A stretch of DNA of 64,000 nt from Clostridiales bacterium (GCA_019415645.1 DXYV01000001.1:1-64000); one strand, 5' to 3'; counted from the first letter of the stretch, positions 1-9,031 are shown. A program made the numbers and translations. The notes: generated from the sequence alone by a model not told the origin.

Positions 1-491
1 CTCCCTCCCCCTCGCCCTCTCCTTCTCCGTCTCCCTCTCCCACGCCGACGCCCACGCCTCCGCAGGAGACGGCTGCTTCGGATTCGGTGGACCTGAAGGC
101 GTTCTATGACAGCCTGGTGGCCAACGACGCGGACTTCGCCGCCAGCATGGAGATCACCGGCGATTTTCTGACCAATTACTACCCCGGCCTGGCGGACGTA
201 TCCACGGAGCAGCGGGTCATCTATGCCCCCATGATCTCCGCACTGGTATGTGAGATCGCTCTGGTGGAGGTAACTGACAGCGCGGACGTGGACACGGTCA
301 AGGCCATTTTCCAGGCCCGCATCGACAGTCAGGTAGGGACCGACGACGCTCCCGGCGGCGCTTGGTATCCTGCGTCTATCGAGACCTGGAAGACCCATTC
401 CCAGATCGTCAGCCATGGCAATTACGTCATGCTGATCGCGTATGACAAGGATTCCGACGTGGTATCCGCCTTTGACGCTCTGTTCGCATAA
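1..491 (+). CDS. DUF4358-like secreted or lipoprotein, N-terminus outside window
   Basis: The frame is open from the window edge, so the start and any signal peptide are missing. The visible part begins with a linker of alternating Pro-Ser then Pro-Thr (positions 3-62), which usually tethers an extracellular domain to a lipoprotein or membrane anchor. About 135 residues follow that resemble DUF4358, a small domain of Clostridia surface proteins, including a short Asp-rich segment and a C-terminal stretch with HGNYVML. An AlgI-type acyltransferase starts 52 bases downstream, so it may belong to a surface-modification group. A GTG at position 87 could open a shorter frame, but the in-frame linker upstream argues against it. 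Function unknown. Confidence 0.65.
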   Translation, partial: PSPSPSPSPSPSPTPTPTPPQETAASDSVDLKAFYDSLVANDADFAASMEITGDFLTNYYPGLADVSTEQRVIYAPMISALVCEIALVEVTDSADVDTVKAIFQARIDSQVGTDDAPGGAWYPASIETWKTHSQIVSHGNYVMLIAYDKDSDVVSAFDALFA

Positions 492-543
492 TTTAGCCCC
501 GTTCCGGGCATCCTGAAGTTTCAAACAACACGAGGTGACGCCA

Positions 544-1941
544 TTGGTTTTCTCCAGCCTGTATTTTTTGTTTCTTTATTTCCCCATTGTATTGATCACG
601 TACTATGTCACGCCGCTGAAATGGCGCAACGCCGTTCTGCTGGTGTTCAATCTGATCTTCTATGGCTGGGGAGAGCCGGTCTATATCCTGCTGATGATCT
701 TCACCATCGTGCTGGACTACTTCGCGGGATTGATCGTACACCGCTGCAAGCAGCGGGACAATGACAAAGGCGCACGTTGGGCCGTGGCTGTTTCGCTGGT
801 CCTCAATCTGGCCATTCTCTTCTTCTTCAAATACTGGGATCTGGTGGCCAATACCTTCCAGCACATTGGCATCCCCATGCCGGTGCTGAATCTGACTCTG
901 CCCATCGGAATCTCCTTCTACACCTTCCAGACCATGACCTATCCGGTGGATATCTACCGGGGCGATGCCGACATTCCCAAGAATCTGGTGAGCTTCGGCA
1001 CCTTCGTCACCCTGTTCCCCCAGCTGATCGCCGGTCCCATTATCAAGTACAAGGAACTGGCCGACCAGATGGAGCACCGCACCCACTCCCCGGAGCAGTT
1101 CGCCTCCGGCGTGCAGATCTTTACCATCGGTCTGGCCAAAAAGGTCCTGCTGGCCAACTGCATCGGCCGGCTATGGGACGTGTATCTGGCCACACCAGGG
1201 GCGGAATTGACCACCCTGGGCGCCTGGCTGGGCATCGTCGCCTTCTCCCTCCAGCTCTACTTTGACTTCTCCGGTTACTCGGACATGGCCGTGGGCATGG
1301 GGCGCATGATGGGCTTCGAGTTCCTGGCCAACTTTAACTACCCCTATCTGGCCAAGTCCGCCACGGAATTCTGGCGGCGCTGGCACATCTCCCTGGGCAG
1401 CTGGTTCCGGGAGTATCTGTATATCCCCCTGGGCGGCAACCGGGTGAAGGCCCCCCGGCTGGTGTTCAACCTGTTTGTGGTATGGGCCTGCACCGGCATC
1501 TGGCACGGCGCCAGCTGGAACTTCCTGCTCTGGGGCCTGTACTACTTTGTGCTGGTGGTATTCGAGCGTTTCTTCTTCTCCAAGGTACTTCAGAAGCTTC
1601 CCGGCTGGGTGGGCCATATCTACGGTCTGTTCATCGTGCTGGTAGGCTGGGCTCTGTTCGCTGTGGAGGACTTTTCTGCCATGGGGCTCTACCTCAAGGC
1701 CATGTTCGGCATGGGGGCCGGGCTGATGGATTCCACCTTCCTCTACTACCTGCGCAACTACCTGCCCATTCTCCTCATCGCCATGGTGGCCGCCACGCCC
1801 CTGGCCGCCACCCTTTGGAAGAAGCTCTCCCAGCGGGCCAAACAGGTGGCTCTCCCCGTGCTGGTGCTGGCGGGCCTGGTCCTGGCCACCGCCTATCTGG
1901 TGGACGGTACCTACAACCCCTTCCTCTATTTCCGTTTTTAA
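544..1941 (+). CDS. MBOAT-family membrane O-acyltransferase (AlgI/DltB-like)
   Basis: Polytopic membrane protein of about 465 residues. MBOAT proteins of the AlgI type move acyl (usually acetyl) groups across the membrane onto exported polymers. The family signatures are clear: FWRRWHISLGSWFREYLYIPLGG-type core (around 1370-1440) and the conserved histidine in GIWHGASWNF (around 1495-1520). The TTG at 544 is preferred because GAGGTGA lies 6 bases upstream and the protein then begins VFSSLYFLF, as is usual for this family. A GTG at 535 would overlap that ribosome-binding site. The DHHW-protein gene begins 12 bases after the stop, the classic AlgI-plus-AlgJ/X-like pairing. The acyl acceptor cannot be told from sequence. 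Confidence 0.92.
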   Translation: MVFSSLYFLFLYFPIVLITYYVTPLKWRNAVLLVFNLIFYGWGEPVYILLMIFTIVLDYFAGLIVHRCKQRDNDKGARWAVAVSLVLNLAILFFFKYWDLVANTFQHIGIPMPVLNLTLPIGISFYTFQTMTYPVDIYRGDADIPKNLVSFGTFVTLFPQLIAGPIIKYKELADQMEHRTHSPEQFASGVQIFTIGLAKKVLLANCIGRLWDVYLATPGAELTTLGAWLGIVAFSLQLYFDFSGYSDMAVGMGRMMGFEFLANFNYPYLAKSATEFWRRWHISLGSWFREYLYIPLGGNRVKAPRLVFNLFVVWACTGIWHGASWNFLLWGLYYFVLVVFERFFFSKVLQKLPGWVGHIYGLFIVLVGWALFAVEDFSAMGLYLKAMFGMGAGLMDSTFLYYLRNYLPILLIAMVAATPLAATLWKKLSQRAKQVALPVLVLAGLVLATAYLVDGTYNPFLYFRF

Positions 1942-1953
1942 GGAGGCGCCGGT

Positions 1954-3075
1954 ATGAGCAAAAAATATTCCATCTTCCTCACCGCTCTGTTCTGCCTGTT
2001 CCTCTTCGGCTTCGGCATTGCCCTGGTGGTATCGCCTGACCGGGAGTTCTCCGAGCAGGAGAACCGCAACCTGGAGCAGTTCCAGGCGCCTACTCTCTCC
2101 ACAGTTCTAAGCGGCGATTTTATGGGGAACTTTGAGGACTATGTGGTGGACCAATTCCCCCTTCGGGATGATTGGATTCACCTGAAAGCCTGGTCGGAAC
2201 GGCTGCTGGGCAAGCAGGAAAACAACAGCGTCTACTTCGGCAAGGACAACCAAACCCTCTTTGCCCAGTTTACCCCGCCCTCGGACCTGGCGCAGCGGGT
2301 GAGCTACGTCAACCAGCTGGCAGAAAACGTATCGGTTCCCGTCTATTTCAGTCTGATTCCGGACAAGAGCTATGTGTGGGCCGACCGGTTGCCGGACAAC
2401 GCCCCTCTGGTGGATGACGGCTCCACCCTTCAGAACGCCCAGGCGCTGTGCTCGGACCAGGTAAACTGGATCGACCTGTCCCAGGTACTCCAGGGGGACA
2501 ATGTGTTCTACCGCACGGACCACCACTGGTCCACTTTCGGCGCCTATCAGGCCTACACAGCTTTGATGACCGCTATTAACGGCTCCTATACCCAGCTGGA
2601 TACCCAGCCTACCCTGGTATCGGATTCCTTCTATGGCACCACCTGGTCCTCCGCTGGAGCGGCCTGGGTCAGGCCCGACGAGATCTACACCTGGGTGCCG
2701 GAGGGCGGCCTGACCGGGAATACCACCGTGACCCGCTATCCCAACGGTTCCCCCGCGGCGGGCTCCCTCTATGACTTGTCCAGACTGGAGCTCAAGGATA
2801 AGTACTCCATGTTCCTGGGCGGCAACCAGCCTCTGTGCGTCATTCAAAACCCCGACGCCTCGGGTGGAAAGCTGCTGGTGATCCGGGACTCCTACGCCGA
2901 CTCGCTGGCCCCCTTCCTGTCCCTGGACTATCAGGAGGTCCACCTGTTTGATCCCCGGTACAACCGCTCTTCCCTCTCTTCCTATGTGGAGGAGAACCAG
3001 ATCGACGCGGTGCTGGTGCTCTACTCCGCGGCCAATTTCTCCAGCGACCAGAATTTGTTCCTGCTGGGCCTGTAA
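1954..3075 (+). CDS. DHHW-family protein, AlgJ/AlgX-like partner of the acyltransferase
   Basis: 373 residues with an N-terminal membrane anchor (residues about 5-27) and an extracytoplasmic SGNH-like body. The family-defining DHHW motif is in YRTDHHWSTFGAY (around 2510-2550), which would supply the catalytic Asp-His. A second conserved block, LLVIRDSYADS (around 2872-2905), supplies a serine typical of these SGNH-like O-acetyltransferases. In alginate and related systems such proteins complete acyl transfer outside the membrane after the MBOAT partner. The gene follows the MBOAT gene by 12 bases with AAGGAGG upstream of its ATG, and a strong terminator follows. The substrate polymer is unknown. 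Confidence 0.85.
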   Translation: MSKKYSIFLTALFCLFLFGFGIALVVSPDREFSEQENRNLEQFQAPTLSTVLSGDFMGNFEDYVVDQFPLRDDWIHLKAWSERLLGKQENNSVYFGKDNQTLFAQFTPPSDLAQRVSYVNQLAENVSVPVYFSLIPDKSYVWADRLPDNAPLVDDGSTLQNAQALCSDQVNWIDLSQVLQGDNVFYRTDHHWSTFGAYQAYTALMTAINGSYTQLDTQPTLVSDSFYGTTWSSAGAAWVRPDEIYTWVPEGGLTGNTTVTRYPNGSPAAGSLYDLSRLELKDKYSMFLGGNQPLCVIQNPDASGGKLLVIRDSYADSLAPFLSLDYQEVHLFDPRYNRSSLSSYVEENQIDAVLVLYSAANFSSDQNLFLLGL

Positions 3076-3084
3076 ACACCAAAT

Positions 3085-3130
3085 AAAACTCCCCCTGGGA
3101 GGACGTTACCGTCCTCCCAGGGGGAGTTTT
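3085..3130. terminator. Bidirectional intrinsic terminator
   Basis: A perfect 21-bp stem (3085-3105 with 3110-3130, loop TTAC) flanked by A-rich and T-rich ends. It lies between the convergent DHHW gene and livF and can stop transcription from both sides. Confidence 0.93.
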
Positions 3131-3158
3131 TCATATGCCGGGCTGTGCGCGTTTGGTC

Positions 3159-3860
3159 TCAGCCGCCCAGATAGGCCTTCTTGACCACGTCGTTGTTGAG
3201 CAGCTCCGCGCCGGTGCCGGTGGTGACGATCTTGCCCGTCTCCAGCACATAACCCCGGTCGGCCACCGACAGCGCCATCTGCGCATTCTGCTCCACCAGC
3301 AGAATGGTGGTGCCCGCCTTGTGCAGTTCCTTGATAATGTCAAAAATCTGTTCCACCAGAATGGGCGCCAGACCCATAGAGGGCTCGTCCAGCATCAGCA
3401 GCTTGGGATTGGACATCAGCGCCCGGCCCATGGCCAGCATCTGCTGCTCGCCGCCGGACAGCGTGCCCGCCACCTGCTTGCGGCGCTCCTTCAGCCGGGG
3501 AAACTGCTGATATACCCGCTCCAGCCCCGGATCGATGGTGCTGTTGGGCTGGGTGAAGCCGCCCATCTCCAGGTTCTCCTCCACCGTCATCTGAAGGAAC
3601 ACCCGCCGGCCCTCGGGCACCTGAGCCAGGCCCTTGGCCACCAGCTTATGGGCGGGGATGCCCGCCAGATTCTCTCCCAGAAACTCAATGGAGCCCGTCT
3701 TGGAATGGAGCAGGCCGGAGATGGTCTGAAGGGTAGTGGACTTGCCCGCGCCGTTGGCGCCGATCAGGGTTACGATCTCTCCGTCATTGACCTCGAAGGA
3801 AATGCCCTTGATGGCGTGGATCGCCCCGTAATACACATTGATGTCATTGACCTTGAGCAT
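3159..3860 (-). CDS. livF: Branched-chain amino acid ABC transporter ATPase LivF
   Basis: 233 residues, the normal LivF length. Walker A GANGAGKST is at residues 34-42, the ABC signature LSGGEQQ near 137-143 and Walker B LLMLDEPSMGL follows. It is one of two ATPases that power uptake of Leu/Ile/Val-type substrates across the cytoplasmic membrane. It is the last gene of the livJHMGF order, starting 3 bases after the livG stop, so translational coupling is likely. A bidirectional terminator follows at 3085-3130. The exact substrate (branched-chain amino acid, amide or other hydrophobic amino acid) is set by the binding protein and not by this subunit. Confidence 0.95.
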   Translation of the reverse strand: MLKVNDINVYYGAIHAIKGISFEVNDGEIVTLIGANGAGKSTTLQTISGLLHSKTGSIEFLGENLAGIPAHKLVAKGLAQVPEGRRVFLQMTVEENLEMGGFTQPNSTIDPGLERVYQQFPRLKERRKQVAGTLSGGEQQMLAMGRALMSNPKLLMLDEPSMGLAPILVEQIFDIIKELHKAGTTILLVEQNAQMALSVADRGYVLETGKIVTTGTGAELLNNDVVKKAYLGG

Positions 3861-3863
3861 CCC

Positions 3864-4712
3864 TTAGCCCTCCTTCTGTTTCCCCAGATAGGCCTCAATG
3901 ACCGTGGGGTTGGACTGGATCTCCTCGGCGGTGCCCTTGGCGATGATCTCGCCGAAGTTGAGCACGCAGATACCCTCGCAGATGCCCATGACCAGATTCA
4001 TATCATGCTCGATGAGCATAATGGCGATCTGGAAGGTGTCGCGGATCTTCACGATGTTGTCCATCAGCTCCGCGGTCTCCGAGGGGTTCATGCCGGCGGC
4101 CGGCTCGTCCAGCAGCAGCAGCGAGGGGTTGGTGGCCAACGCACGGACGATCTCCAGCCGGCGCTGCGCGCCGTAGGGCAGGGAACCCGCCTTGTGGTCG
4201 GCCAGATCCTGCATGTCAAAAATGGACAGCAGCTCCAGCGCCCGCTCATGGGCGGCCTTTTCCTGCCGCCAGTATTTGGGCAGGCGTAGCACGCCGCTCA
4301 GGGCGGAGTATTTCTCCTGATTGTGCAGGCCCACCTTCACGTTGTCCTCCACCGACAGGTTGGAAAACAGGCGGATATTCTGGAAGGTACGGGCGATGCC
4401 CATGCGGTTGATCTGGGCTGTGGTCTTGCCCGAGGTGTCCATGCCGTCCAGCAGGATGGTGCCCCGGGTAGGCTGATACACTTTGGTCAGCAGGTTGAAC
4501 ACCGTGGTCTTGCCTGCGCCGTTGGGGCCGATCAGTCCCGCGATCTCCGTGCGGCCGATGGTCAGGTTGAAATCGTCCACCGCCCGCAGGCCGCCGAAGT
4601 CGATGCCCAGGTGGCTGCACTCCAGGATGGGGGACTTGTCAATATCCCGCTCGGGGATGATGGAGTGGCTGGGCACCGGGACCATCTTGCCTTTTTCAAA
4701 GCGCTTAGCCAT
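3864..4712 (-). CDS. livG: Branched-chain amino acid ABC transporter ATPase LivG
   Basis: 282 residues. Walker A GPNGAGKTT is present, and the signature has the LivG-specific form LPYGAQRRLEI in place of LSGGQ. Walker B LLLLDEPAAGMNP and a switch histidine in LIEHDMN complete the ATPase. It pairs with LivF. The protein carries roughly 25 extra N-terminal residues relative to typical LivG; a second Met (near 4685) could be the true start, so the start is uncertain. The start overlaps the end of livM by 8 bases, which implies coupled translation. Confidence 0.94.
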   Translation of the reverse strand: MAKRFEKGKMVPVPSHSIIPERDIDKSPILECSHLGIDFGGLRAVDDFNLTIGRTEIAGLIGPNGAGKTTVFNLLTKVYQPTRGTILLDGMDTSGKTTAQINRMGIARTFQNIRLFSNLSVEDNVKVGLHNQEKYSALSGVLRLPKYWRQEKAAHERALELLSIFDMQDLADHKAGSLPYGAQRRLEIVRALATNPSLLLLDEPAAGMNPSETAELMDNIVKIRDTFQIAIMLIEHDMNLVMGICEGICVLNFGEIIAKGTAEEIQSNPTVIEAYLGKQKEG

Positions 4713-5781
4713 CGATGGCCGCCCCCTTTCTTCTGGGAATAATCCGGCTGAACAGGGTGCGTAGCTGCTGGTTGTTGGTAGCCAGCATGACCAGAATCAG
4801 GACGATGGCATATACCAGCATCCGCAGGTCAGCGAACTGGCGCAGGGCCTCCGGCAGGACATAGAGCACCACCGTGGCGATGATGGAGCCCCAGATATTG
4901 CCCAGTCCGCCCAGCACCACATAGACCAGCACCAGGATGGAGGTGTTGAAGTCAAACTGCGCGGCGCTGACGCTGGAGTAGTTCAGGCCGAAGAGCGCGC
5001 CAGCCGCGCCCGCCAGAGCGGCGGAGGTGACAAAGGCGGTCAGCTTGTACTTGGTCACGTTGATGCCCACGCTCTCGGCGGCGATGCGGTTGTCCCGGAT
5101 AGCCATGACCGCCCGGCCCGTGCGGGAGCGCACCATGTTGAGCACCACGATCAGGGTGATCATCACCAACACGAATCCCATCGTAAAGGTGGCGATTCGC
5201 GTGTTGCCGGAAGCGCCCTGAGCGCCCTTGATGATCTCGATTCCGTTCTCGCTCAGCCCCAGGCTGTCGATGTTCTTGGTCCCGTTGAAATTCAAAGCGA
5301 TGTGCAGGCCGTTCTCATCCCAGCCCACCAGCAGGCAGTTGATGATATCCTTGATGATCTCGCCGAAGGCCAGGGTCACAATGGCCAGATAATCGCCCCG
5401 CAGCCGCAGCACCGGAATACCCACCACAAAGCCCACGATGGCGGCAAACACAGTGCCCACGATCAGAGCGATCACCATGCGGACCAGCTCATTGGGGACG
5501 GAGGCCTGGAGACTCATCGCGGTGATGATTCCGCTGAACGCGCCCACGCTCATGAAGCCCGCGTGGCCCAGGGACAGCTCTCCCAGGATACCAACCGTCA
5601 GGTTCAGGGACACCGCCATGCACACATAGCAGCAGATGGGTACCAGCATGCCGCTCATGGAACGGTTGAGCAGGCCAAGGGATTGGCAGATACTCACGAT
5701 GACAAAGGCCAGAATCACGCCGGCATAGGTGGCGTAATCCACCTTGGTCACCGTTTTCATGGTTTTGAAGTAATGTTTCAT
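4705..5781 (-). CDS. livM: Branched-chain amino acid ABC transporter permease LivM
   Basis: About 358 residues with many hydrophobic helices and the LivM/LivH permease pattern (SLGHAGFMSVGAF near the N-terminal third; AARGSTAALAGAAGALFGL-like EAA region near the C-terminus). It forms the membrane channel with LivH. The ATG at 5781 is chosen over an in-frame GTG at 5790 because GAGGTG lies 6 bases upstream of the ATG and overlaps the GTG. livH ends 10 bases upstream and livG overlaps downstream. Confidence 0.94.
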   Translation of the reverse strand: MKHYFKTMKTVTKVDYATYAGVILAFVIVSICQSLGLLNRSMSGMLVPICCYVCMAVSLNLTVGILGELSLGHAGFMSVGAFSGIITAMSLQASVPNELVRMVIALIVGTVFAAIVGFVVGIPVLRLRGDYLAIVTLAFGEIIKDIINCLLVGWDENGLHIALNFNGTKNIDSLGLSENGIEIIKGAQGASGNTRIATFTMGFVLVMITLIVVLNMVRSRTGRAVMAIRDNRIAAESVGINVTKYKLTAFVTSAALAGAAGALFGLNYSSVSAAQFDFNTSILVLVYVVLGGLGNIWGSIIATVVLYVLPEALRQFADLRMLVYAIVLILVMLATNNQQLRTLFSRIIPRRKGAAIDG

Positions 5782-5791
5782 CCCGGCCACC

Positions 5792-6712
5792 TCACACTTT
5801 CTCTGGCACGTACTTGCCCAGCAGGCCGGACGGCTTGACCAGCAGCACGACGATCAGCACCGCGAACAAAATGGCATTGGACAGCTGCGTGGAGATATAG
5901 GCCTGCGCCATGGCCTCGATAATGCCCAGCAGCAGACCGCCCAGGAAGGCCCCGGGAATGGAGCCGATTCCACCGAACACAGCGGCGGTAAACGCCTTGA
6001 TGCCGGGCATGGAGCCGGTGGTAGGCTGGAGCACCGGAGAATAGGAGCACAGCAGCACGCCCGCAACCGCCGCCAGCGCCGAGCCGATGGCAAAAGTCAT
6101 GGAGATGGTCCGGTTGACATTGATTCCCATCAGCTGGGCCGCGCCCCGGTCCTCGGAGCAGGCGCGCATGGCCTTGCCCATCTTGCTCTTTCCCGTAAAC
6201 GTGGTCAGCGCCACCATAATGATGATACAGGCCACCACAGTCAGCAGCGCCACATTGGAGATCCGCAGCCGTCCGTCAAAGAAGGTCAGCTGGCCGCTCA
6301 CCACCGGGGTAAAGTTCTTGGGGTTGGCCCCAAAGAGCAGCTGAGCCGCGTTCTGCAAAAAGTAGCTGACGCCGATGGCGGTAATCAGTACCGCCAGACT
6401 GCCCGCCTGGCGCAGGGGCCGGTAGGCCAGGCCCTCGATGATCACGCCCAGCACGGTACACACGATCATAGCCAGAATCACGCACACCACGGTAGACAGG
6501 CCGGAGGCCAGGGCCGAGGGGTCCTCCCCCAGTAAGCTCCCGCTGGCAAAGCTCATGGCGTAAAAGGCCACATAGCCGCCGATCATGATGACGTCGCCGT
6601 GGGCGAAGTTGAGCATCTTGGCGATGCCATACACCATGGTGTAGCCCAGGGCGATTATGGCGTAAATACTGCCCAAGCTGATTCCGTTGATCAGGTAGGA
6701 TAGAAATTCCAT
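5792..6712 (-). CDS. livH: Branched-chain amino acid ABC transporter permease LivH
   Basis: 306-residue polytopic permease. It opens with the family pattern NGISLGSIYAIIALGYTMVYGIAKMLNFAHGD, which is highly characteristic of LivH, and has a later FGGIGSIPGAFLGG block that contacts the ATPases. It forms the heterodimeric channel with LivM. It is separated from the binding-protein gene upstream by 158 bases holding two hairpins (6744-6794, 6803-6842), which probably lower expression of the membrane and ATPase genes relative to the binding protein. Confidence 0.95.
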   Translation of the reverse strand: MEFLSYLINGISLGSIYAIIALGYTMVYGIAKMLNFAHGDVIMIGGYVAFYAMSFASGSLLGEDPSALASGLSTVVCVILAMIVCTVLGVIIEGLAYRPLRQAGSLAVLITAIGVSYFLQNAAQLLFGANPKNFTPVVSGQLTFFDGRLRISNVALLTVVACIIIMVALTTFTGKSKMGKAMRACSEDRGAAQLMGINVNRTISMTFAIGSALAAVAGVLLCSYSPVLQPTTGSMPGIKAFTAAVFGGIGSIPGAFLGGLLLGIIEAMAQAYISTQLSNAILFAVLIVVLLVKPSGLLGKYVPEKV

Positions 6713-6743
6713 TCGCTCTCACACCTCTCGTTTCCTTTTCTGC

Positions 6744-6794
6744 GGCAGGAACCATGGCGGACCATACCAGAAGCGGTCCGCCATGGTTTCTGCC
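6744..6794 (-). promoter_or_regulatory. Long hairpin in livJ-livH gap (attenuation or mRNA stability)
   Basis: A 20-bp stem with one mismatch (6744-6763 with 6775-6794, 11-base loop). No T-tract follows in the direction of transcription, so it is more likely a stabilising or processing structure than a full terminator. It is the second of two stacked hairpins between livJ and livH. Confidence 0.7.
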
Positions 6795-6802
6795 ACAGAA
6801 AC

Positions 6803-6842
6803 ACAGGGTGGCTGCCGGGGCGATCCCGGCAGCCTTCCCTGT
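6803..6842 (-). promoter_or_regulatory. GC-rich hairpin just after livJ (3' stabiliser or partial terminator)
   Basis: Stem of about 18 bp with one bulge (left arm from 6803, right arm ending 6842), 28 bases past the livJ stop. No strong T-tract follows. It would protect the 3' end of a livJ-only message and give the usual excess of binding protein. Confidence 0.7.
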
Positions 6843-6870
6843 TTTCTTTCTTATGGTTCTTCCCTTAAAA

Positions 6871-8103
6871 TCAGGGCGTCACATACACGCCGTTCTCGAT
6901 GATGACGGCGGCGGGGTCTTTGCTGACGGCGCCGTTTTCGTCCCAGGTCATCTCGGACCCGGCGCTGGTCAGACCGACGACGGACAGCTCGCCCATGGCG
7001 GCGATCAGCGCGTCGCAGATCTCCTCATTGGACATGTCGGCAGTGACGCCGGCAGCCTGGATGGCCTCATAAATGATGTACACCGCGTCGTAGGCGTCAG
7101 CCGCGAACTGGTTGGGCGTCTCGCCGTAGCGGCTCTGGTACTCGGCCACGAAAGCCTGAGTGGCCTCGTCCTCCGCGTCGGCGGAGAAGGGAGTCAGCAG
7201 GTAGACGCCCTCCGCCAGGGAGGCGTCAAAGCCGTCGGCGGTGAGGATGCCGTCCATGCCGTCCACACCGAAGAAGGTGGGGGTGTAGCCCATGGCGTTG
7301 GCCTGGGTCAGGATGACGGAAGCGGGGGTGTAGTAGATGGGCAGGAACAGCATATCCGCGCCGGCCGACTGGGCAGCGGTCAGCTGGTTGTTGAAGTCGG
7401 TCTGGCTGGACTCGTTGAAGGTGCCCTCGTAGACCACTTCCATACCGCGGCTCTCAGCCTCGGCCACGAAGTTGTCCCGGATGCCCTGGGAGTACTGGTC
7501 GTCGTTCTTGTAGATAATGGCGATCTTGGCATCGGGGAAGTTCTCGTTGATGTACTGGGCGGAGCGGCTGCCCTGGTTGGAGTCGGTGAAGCACACCTGG
7601 TAAACGTTGTCATTGCCCTCAATGACGTCGTCGCCGGAGCCGGAGGGGGTCAGGGTGAACACCCGATCCTCATAGGCGTAGGGCACCACAGCCAGAGCGG
7701 GGGTGGTGGTAACGGTGCCCACCAGGATCTGCATACCCCAGTCCATCAGGGTGTTGTAGGCGTTGACCGAAGTCTCGGCGTCGTTCACGTCGTCCTCGGC
7801 CTTAAGCTCGAATTGAATCTCGCCGCCCAGAGCGTTGATCTCATCCACAGCGATCTGAGCCGCGTTGGCCACAGCGGTGCCGTAAATCGCCGCGCCGCCG
7901 GTCAGGGGGCCGATCACGCCGAGCTTGAAGGTGCCGCCAGCAGTACCCGCCGCGCTGTCATCACCGGAATTGCTGCTGACCGGAGCGGTGCTGTTGGTGT
8001 CCGGAGCAGTGCTGCCTGTGCTGTCGCCGTTCCCACAGCCGGCCAGCAGGCTGAGGCCCAGCGCGCCGGTCATGGTCAGAGCAAGAATCTTTTTCATTTT
8101 CAT
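6871..8103 (-). CDS. livJ: Branched-chain amino acid ABC transporter substrate-binding lipoprotein
   Basis: 410 residues. A lipoprotein signal (charged MKMKKI, hydrophobic core, lipobox LLAGC with Cys at 23) is followed by a Ser/Thr/Asn-rich linker. The mature type I periplasmic-binding fold begins with FKLGVIGPLTGGAAIYGTA, typical of LivJ/LivK. It captures the substrate outside the membrane and delivers it to LivHM. It is the first gene of the operon, with AAAGGAGG 12 bases before the ATG and a consensus promoter at 8137-8165. Family members also bind other amino acids or amides, so leucine-type specificity is presumed. Confidence 0.93.
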   Translation of the reverse strand: MKMKKILALTMTGALGLSLLAGCGNGDSTGSTAPDTNSTAPVSSNSGDDSAAGTAGGTFKLGVIGPLTGGAAIYGTAVANAAQIAVDEINALGGEIQFELKAEDDVNDAETSVNAYNTLMDWGMQILVGTVTTTPALAVVPYAYEDRVFTLTPSGSGDDVIEGNDNVYQVCFTDSNQGSRSAQYINENFPDAKIAIIYKNDDQYSQGIRDNFVAEAESRGMEVVYEGTFNESSQTDFNNQLTAAQSAGADMLFLPIYYTPASVILTQANAMGYTPTFFGVDGMDGILTADGFDASLAEGVYLLTPFSADAEDEATQAFVAEYQSRYGETPNQFAADAYDAVYIIYEAIQAAGVTADMSNEEICDALIAAMGELSVVGLTSAGSEMTWDENGAVSKDPAAVIIENGVYVTP

Positions 8104-8136
8104 GATCCATCAATACCTCCTTTAAGGTTGTTGACA

Positions 8137-8165
8137 ATTATATCGTCCCACGCCAGAAATGTCAA
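8137..8165 (-). promoter_or_regulatory. Consensus sigma-A promoter of the liv operon
   Basis: On the minus strand TTGACA (8160-8165) is followed by exactly 17 bases and TATAAT (8137-8142), both perfect matches. The livJ ribosome-binding site lies about 20 bases downstream. No operator is evident. Confidence 0.9.
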
Positions 8166-8233
8166 CCGTAAATCTGCACAACCCCAAGGAGGCGCACTTT
8201 GTCATTCCGCATCGAACAGCCAAAACCATATCG

Positions 8234-8965
8234 TTATATCACAAATCCGCCGTTCACCGGGAGCACCTGCCCCGTCACAAAATCCGCCCCATCCGACGTC
8301 AAAAATGCGATGGCCCGGGCCACGTCCTCCGGCCGTCCAATGCGGCCCAGCGGAGTCTCTTCCCTTAGCGCCGCAAGGTCTTGCGCGGTTAGGGCGCCAT
8401 TCATCTCTGTATCAATGACCCCAGGCGCGACGCAGTTGACCGCAATTCCGGAGGGGCCAAGCTCCTTGGCCAGCGCCCGGGTCAGGCCGATCACAGCGGC
8501 CTTTGTGGCGGAATAGGCGGCCTCACAGGAAGCGCCCACCTGCCCCCACATGGAGGAAACCGTCACAATCTTCCCCGTCTTCCGATGGATGAAATGGGGC
8601 AGGACCGCCTGGCAGCAGTGGAATACGCCATCCACATTCACCGCGAACAAACGGCGCCACTCCTCCTCCGTCAAATCGCTCAGCAATCCCATTTTAGAAA
8701 TTCCTGCGTTGCATACCAAAATGTCAAGTTGACAAAATTTATCCAACACATTGTCAACCATGCGCCGAACCTGTGTCCGATCGGCCACATCGGCGTTCAC
8801 CAGCATGACCTGTGCCCCCCCTTCGGTCAGCTCTTCCGCCAGGGCCTGCGCCCGTTCCTCAGATTGATGGTAGTGGATCGCCACAGCACAGCCCTGCCTG
8901 GCCAGTTCCCGGGCCGTGGCTGCCCCAATTCCGCGGGAAGCGCCAGTAATCAGCGCCGTTTTCAT
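8234..8965 (-). CDS. SDR-family oxidoreductase, FabG-like
   Basis: 243 residues, a classical short-chain dehydrogenase/reductase. The NAD(P) motif TGASRGIG is at residues 7-14, the catalytic Ser in VTVSSMWG, the Tyr-Lys pair in YSATK, and the NADP-fold motif CNAGI is intact. The C-terminus FVTGQVLPVNGGFVI is typical of FabG and related 3-oxoacyl reductases. It follows an esterase gene by 66 bases in the same direction and probably shares its promoter. It is isolated from other fatty-acid genes, so it could reduce another keto compound. A good Shine-Dalgarno (GGAAAGGA) precedes the ATG. Confidence 0.9.
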   Translation of the reverse strand: MKTALITGASRGIGAATARELARQGCAVAIHYHQSEERAQALAEELTEGGAQVMLVNADVADRTQVRRMVDNVLDKFCQLDILVCNAGISKMGLLSDLTEEEWRRLFAVNVDGVFHCCQAVLPHFIHRKTGKIVTVSSMWGQVGASCEAAYSATKAAVIGLTRALAKELGPSGIAVNCVAPGVIDTEMNGALTAQDLAALREETPLGRIGRPEDVARAIAFLTSDGADFVTGQVLPVNGGFVI

Positions 8966-9031
8966 AAAAATCGTTCCTTTCCGCTTCTTATCCTGGGGCC
9001 GGACACCTCCGGTTCCCCGGTGCGCGGCGGC

